Below are positions 5,083 to 5,908 of a stretch of DNA of 5,908 nucleotides, in pieces. The stretch's first letter is position 1. Each line of letters opens with the position of its first letter. Below the pieces are notes generated by a model, which was given only the letters and a program-made list of their open reading frames with translations, had not been told where the DNA came from and did not search any database. The stretch is from Desulfovibrio desulfuricans. GTDB taxonomy: Bacteria > Desulfobacterota > Desulfovibrionia > Desulfovibrionales > Desulfovibrionaceae. The stretch is taken from NCBI GenBank assembly GCA_003251995.1, contig QKDT01000277.1, forward strand, positions 1 through 5,908. Direction: 5' to 3'. The translations under genes were made by a program, and so were the position numbers.

Positions 5083-5908
5083 AAAAACATTGCCGCCTCT
5101 GGTGGCGGCCCGCAGTCTTGGGGTGGTGTTTTTTCCTGCCTTTGACTGGGCCATTTCGGCAACACACCCGGAGCGCGAAGAACGCCTGCTCTATACCCGC
5201 GACCAATTGTTTGAGGAAGGCCTGTTCGACATCCCCGGCATTACGGAATACCGCCCGGCCTTCGCCACCCATGCCCAACTCGAACGGGCGCATTTTTGCC
5301 TGCCCTCGGCTGCCGCGGTAAGTACTGATTCGCATCTGGCCTCAGCGGGCGGGGCTATCCGCGCTGCCCGACTGGTGCTTGAAGGGCGCGAGCAGCGGGC
5401 CTTTGCTCTGGTGCGGCCTCCGGGGCACCACGCCATGCGCGTGGTGCATGGCAACAGGGGCTTTTGCAATATCAATAATGAAGCCGTCATGGTGGAGTAT
5501 ATCCGCGATCACTATCCGCACCCAGACGGTCGCCCCCTGCGCATCGCCATTGTGGATACGGACGTACACCACGGCGACGGCAGCCAGGATATCTTCTGGA
5601 ACGACCCGCACACCCTGTTTATCTCGCTGCATCAGGACGGGCGTACCCTGTACCCTGGCTCTGGCTTCTTGCAGGAATGCGGCGGCCCCGGCGCACTGGG
5701 CCGTACCATCAATATCCCCCTGCCGCCCGAAACTTCGGACGAGGGCTATCTGTACGCCATAGAGCATGCGGTTCTGCCCATTCTGGAAGACTTCAAGCCT
5801 GACCTCATCATTAATTCCGCAGGGCAGGACAACCACTTTACCGACCCCCTAGCCAACATGAAGCTGTCTGCCCATGGCTATGCGGCGCTCAACGCGGCCC
5901 TGCAACCG
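5075..5908 (+). CDS. HDAC-superfamily zinc deacetylase (class II/acetylpolyamine amidohydrolase-like), C-terminus cut by window edge
   Basis: Predicted cytosolic zinc hydrolase that removes acetyl groups from an amine: acetyl-lysine in proteins, an acetylated polyamine or another small acetyl-amide. The substrate cannot be told from sequence. 278 residues are visible. Seen: HPEREER (31-37) near the N-terminus, RPPGHHA (114-120) with the catalytic His118-His119 pair, GFCNINNEAV (129-138), DTDVHHGDGSQDIF (161-174) with zinc ligands Asp163 and His165, and SAGQDNHFTDPLANMKLS (248-265) with the third zinc ligand Asp252. The transition-state Tyr in the usual C-terminal GGY lies beyond the window, so catalytic completeness cannot be confirmed. 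The ATG overlaps the end of the small gene by 8 bases, with AAGG just upstream, so coupling is likely. SAGQD replaces the commoner GFD wording of many HDACs. AcuC-like acetoin-utilisation function is an alternative, but no other acu gene is visible. Confidence 0.93.
   Translation, partial: MTEKTLPPLVAARSLGVVFFPAFDWAISATHPEREERLLYTRDQLFEEGLFDIPGITEYRPAFATHAQLERAHFCLPSAAAVSTDSHLASAGGAIRAARLVLEGREQRAFALVRPPGHHAMRVVHGNRGFCNINNEAVMVEYIRDHYPHPDGRPLRIAIVDTDVHHGDGSQDIFWNDPHTLFISLHQDGRTLYPGSGFLQECGGPGALGRTINIPLPPETSDEGYLYAIEHAVLPILEDFKPDLIINSAGQDNHFTDPLANMKLSAHGYAALNAALQP

Noticed and set aside
5342..5836. 164-codon minus-strand open frame opposite the deacetylase
   Set aside because: The plus strand encodes the HDAC motifs continuously; the antisense product has no supporting features.
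1..5908. CRISPR arrays, tRNA or rRNA genes, insertion sequences, attachment sites
   Set aside because: No regularly spaced repeats, tRNA-like cloverleaf, transposase-like protein or long terminal repeats were seen; the repeated CCCGCGTGG at 2864 and 2928 is too short to mean anything by itself.

Overview
The window looks like the chromosome of a Desulfovibrio-type sulfate reducer (Desulfobacterota). This is inferred from the protein styles (SurE, an OB-fold/HD YhaM-like protein and thymidylate kinase of the kind found in that group), the moderately high GC content and the gene layout. No marker gene fixes the species. The DNA is dense and chromosomal: seven protein genes, no insertion sequence, tRNA, rRNA, CRISPR array or phage gene.

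The left half reads on the minus strand. In transcription order it holds surE (nucleoside monophosphate phosphatase, start at 2824), a 294-base non-coding gap, then fba (class II fructose-bisphosphate aldolase, start at 1768) and gap (glyceraldehyde-3-phosphate dehydrogenase, start at 815, cut by the window edge). fba and gap are 26 bases apart and almost certainly form an operon for consecutive steps of glycolysis/gluconeogenesis. The gap before fba holds two weak promoter candidates, a perfect 16-bp palindrome, a perfect 7-bp hairpin and a GC-rich stem followed by six T residues. Together they suggest a regulated leader, possibly with attenuation.

The right half reads on the plus strand, divergent from surE: an OB-fold plus HD-domain protein of the YhaM exoribonuclease family (start taken at 2982), tmk (thymidylate kinase, overlapping the previous gene by 25 bases), a small unrecognised acidic protein (4747-5082), and a class II HDAC-like zinc deacetylase that overlaps it by 8 bases and runs off the right edge. 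A terminator-like hairpin with a T run lies between tmk and the small gene, so the plus-strand group may be two transcription units: YhaM-like/tmk and small protein/deacetylase.

Functionally the centre of the window concerns nucleotides and RNA ends (SurE, YhaM-like nuclease, TMK), flanked by central carbon metabolism on one side and a deacetylase pair on the other. I see no clear novel multi-gene system. The points most worth a second look are the cofactor-pocket residues of GAPDH, which suggest NADP use, the structured leader of fba-gap, and the coupled unknown-protein/deacetylase pair.
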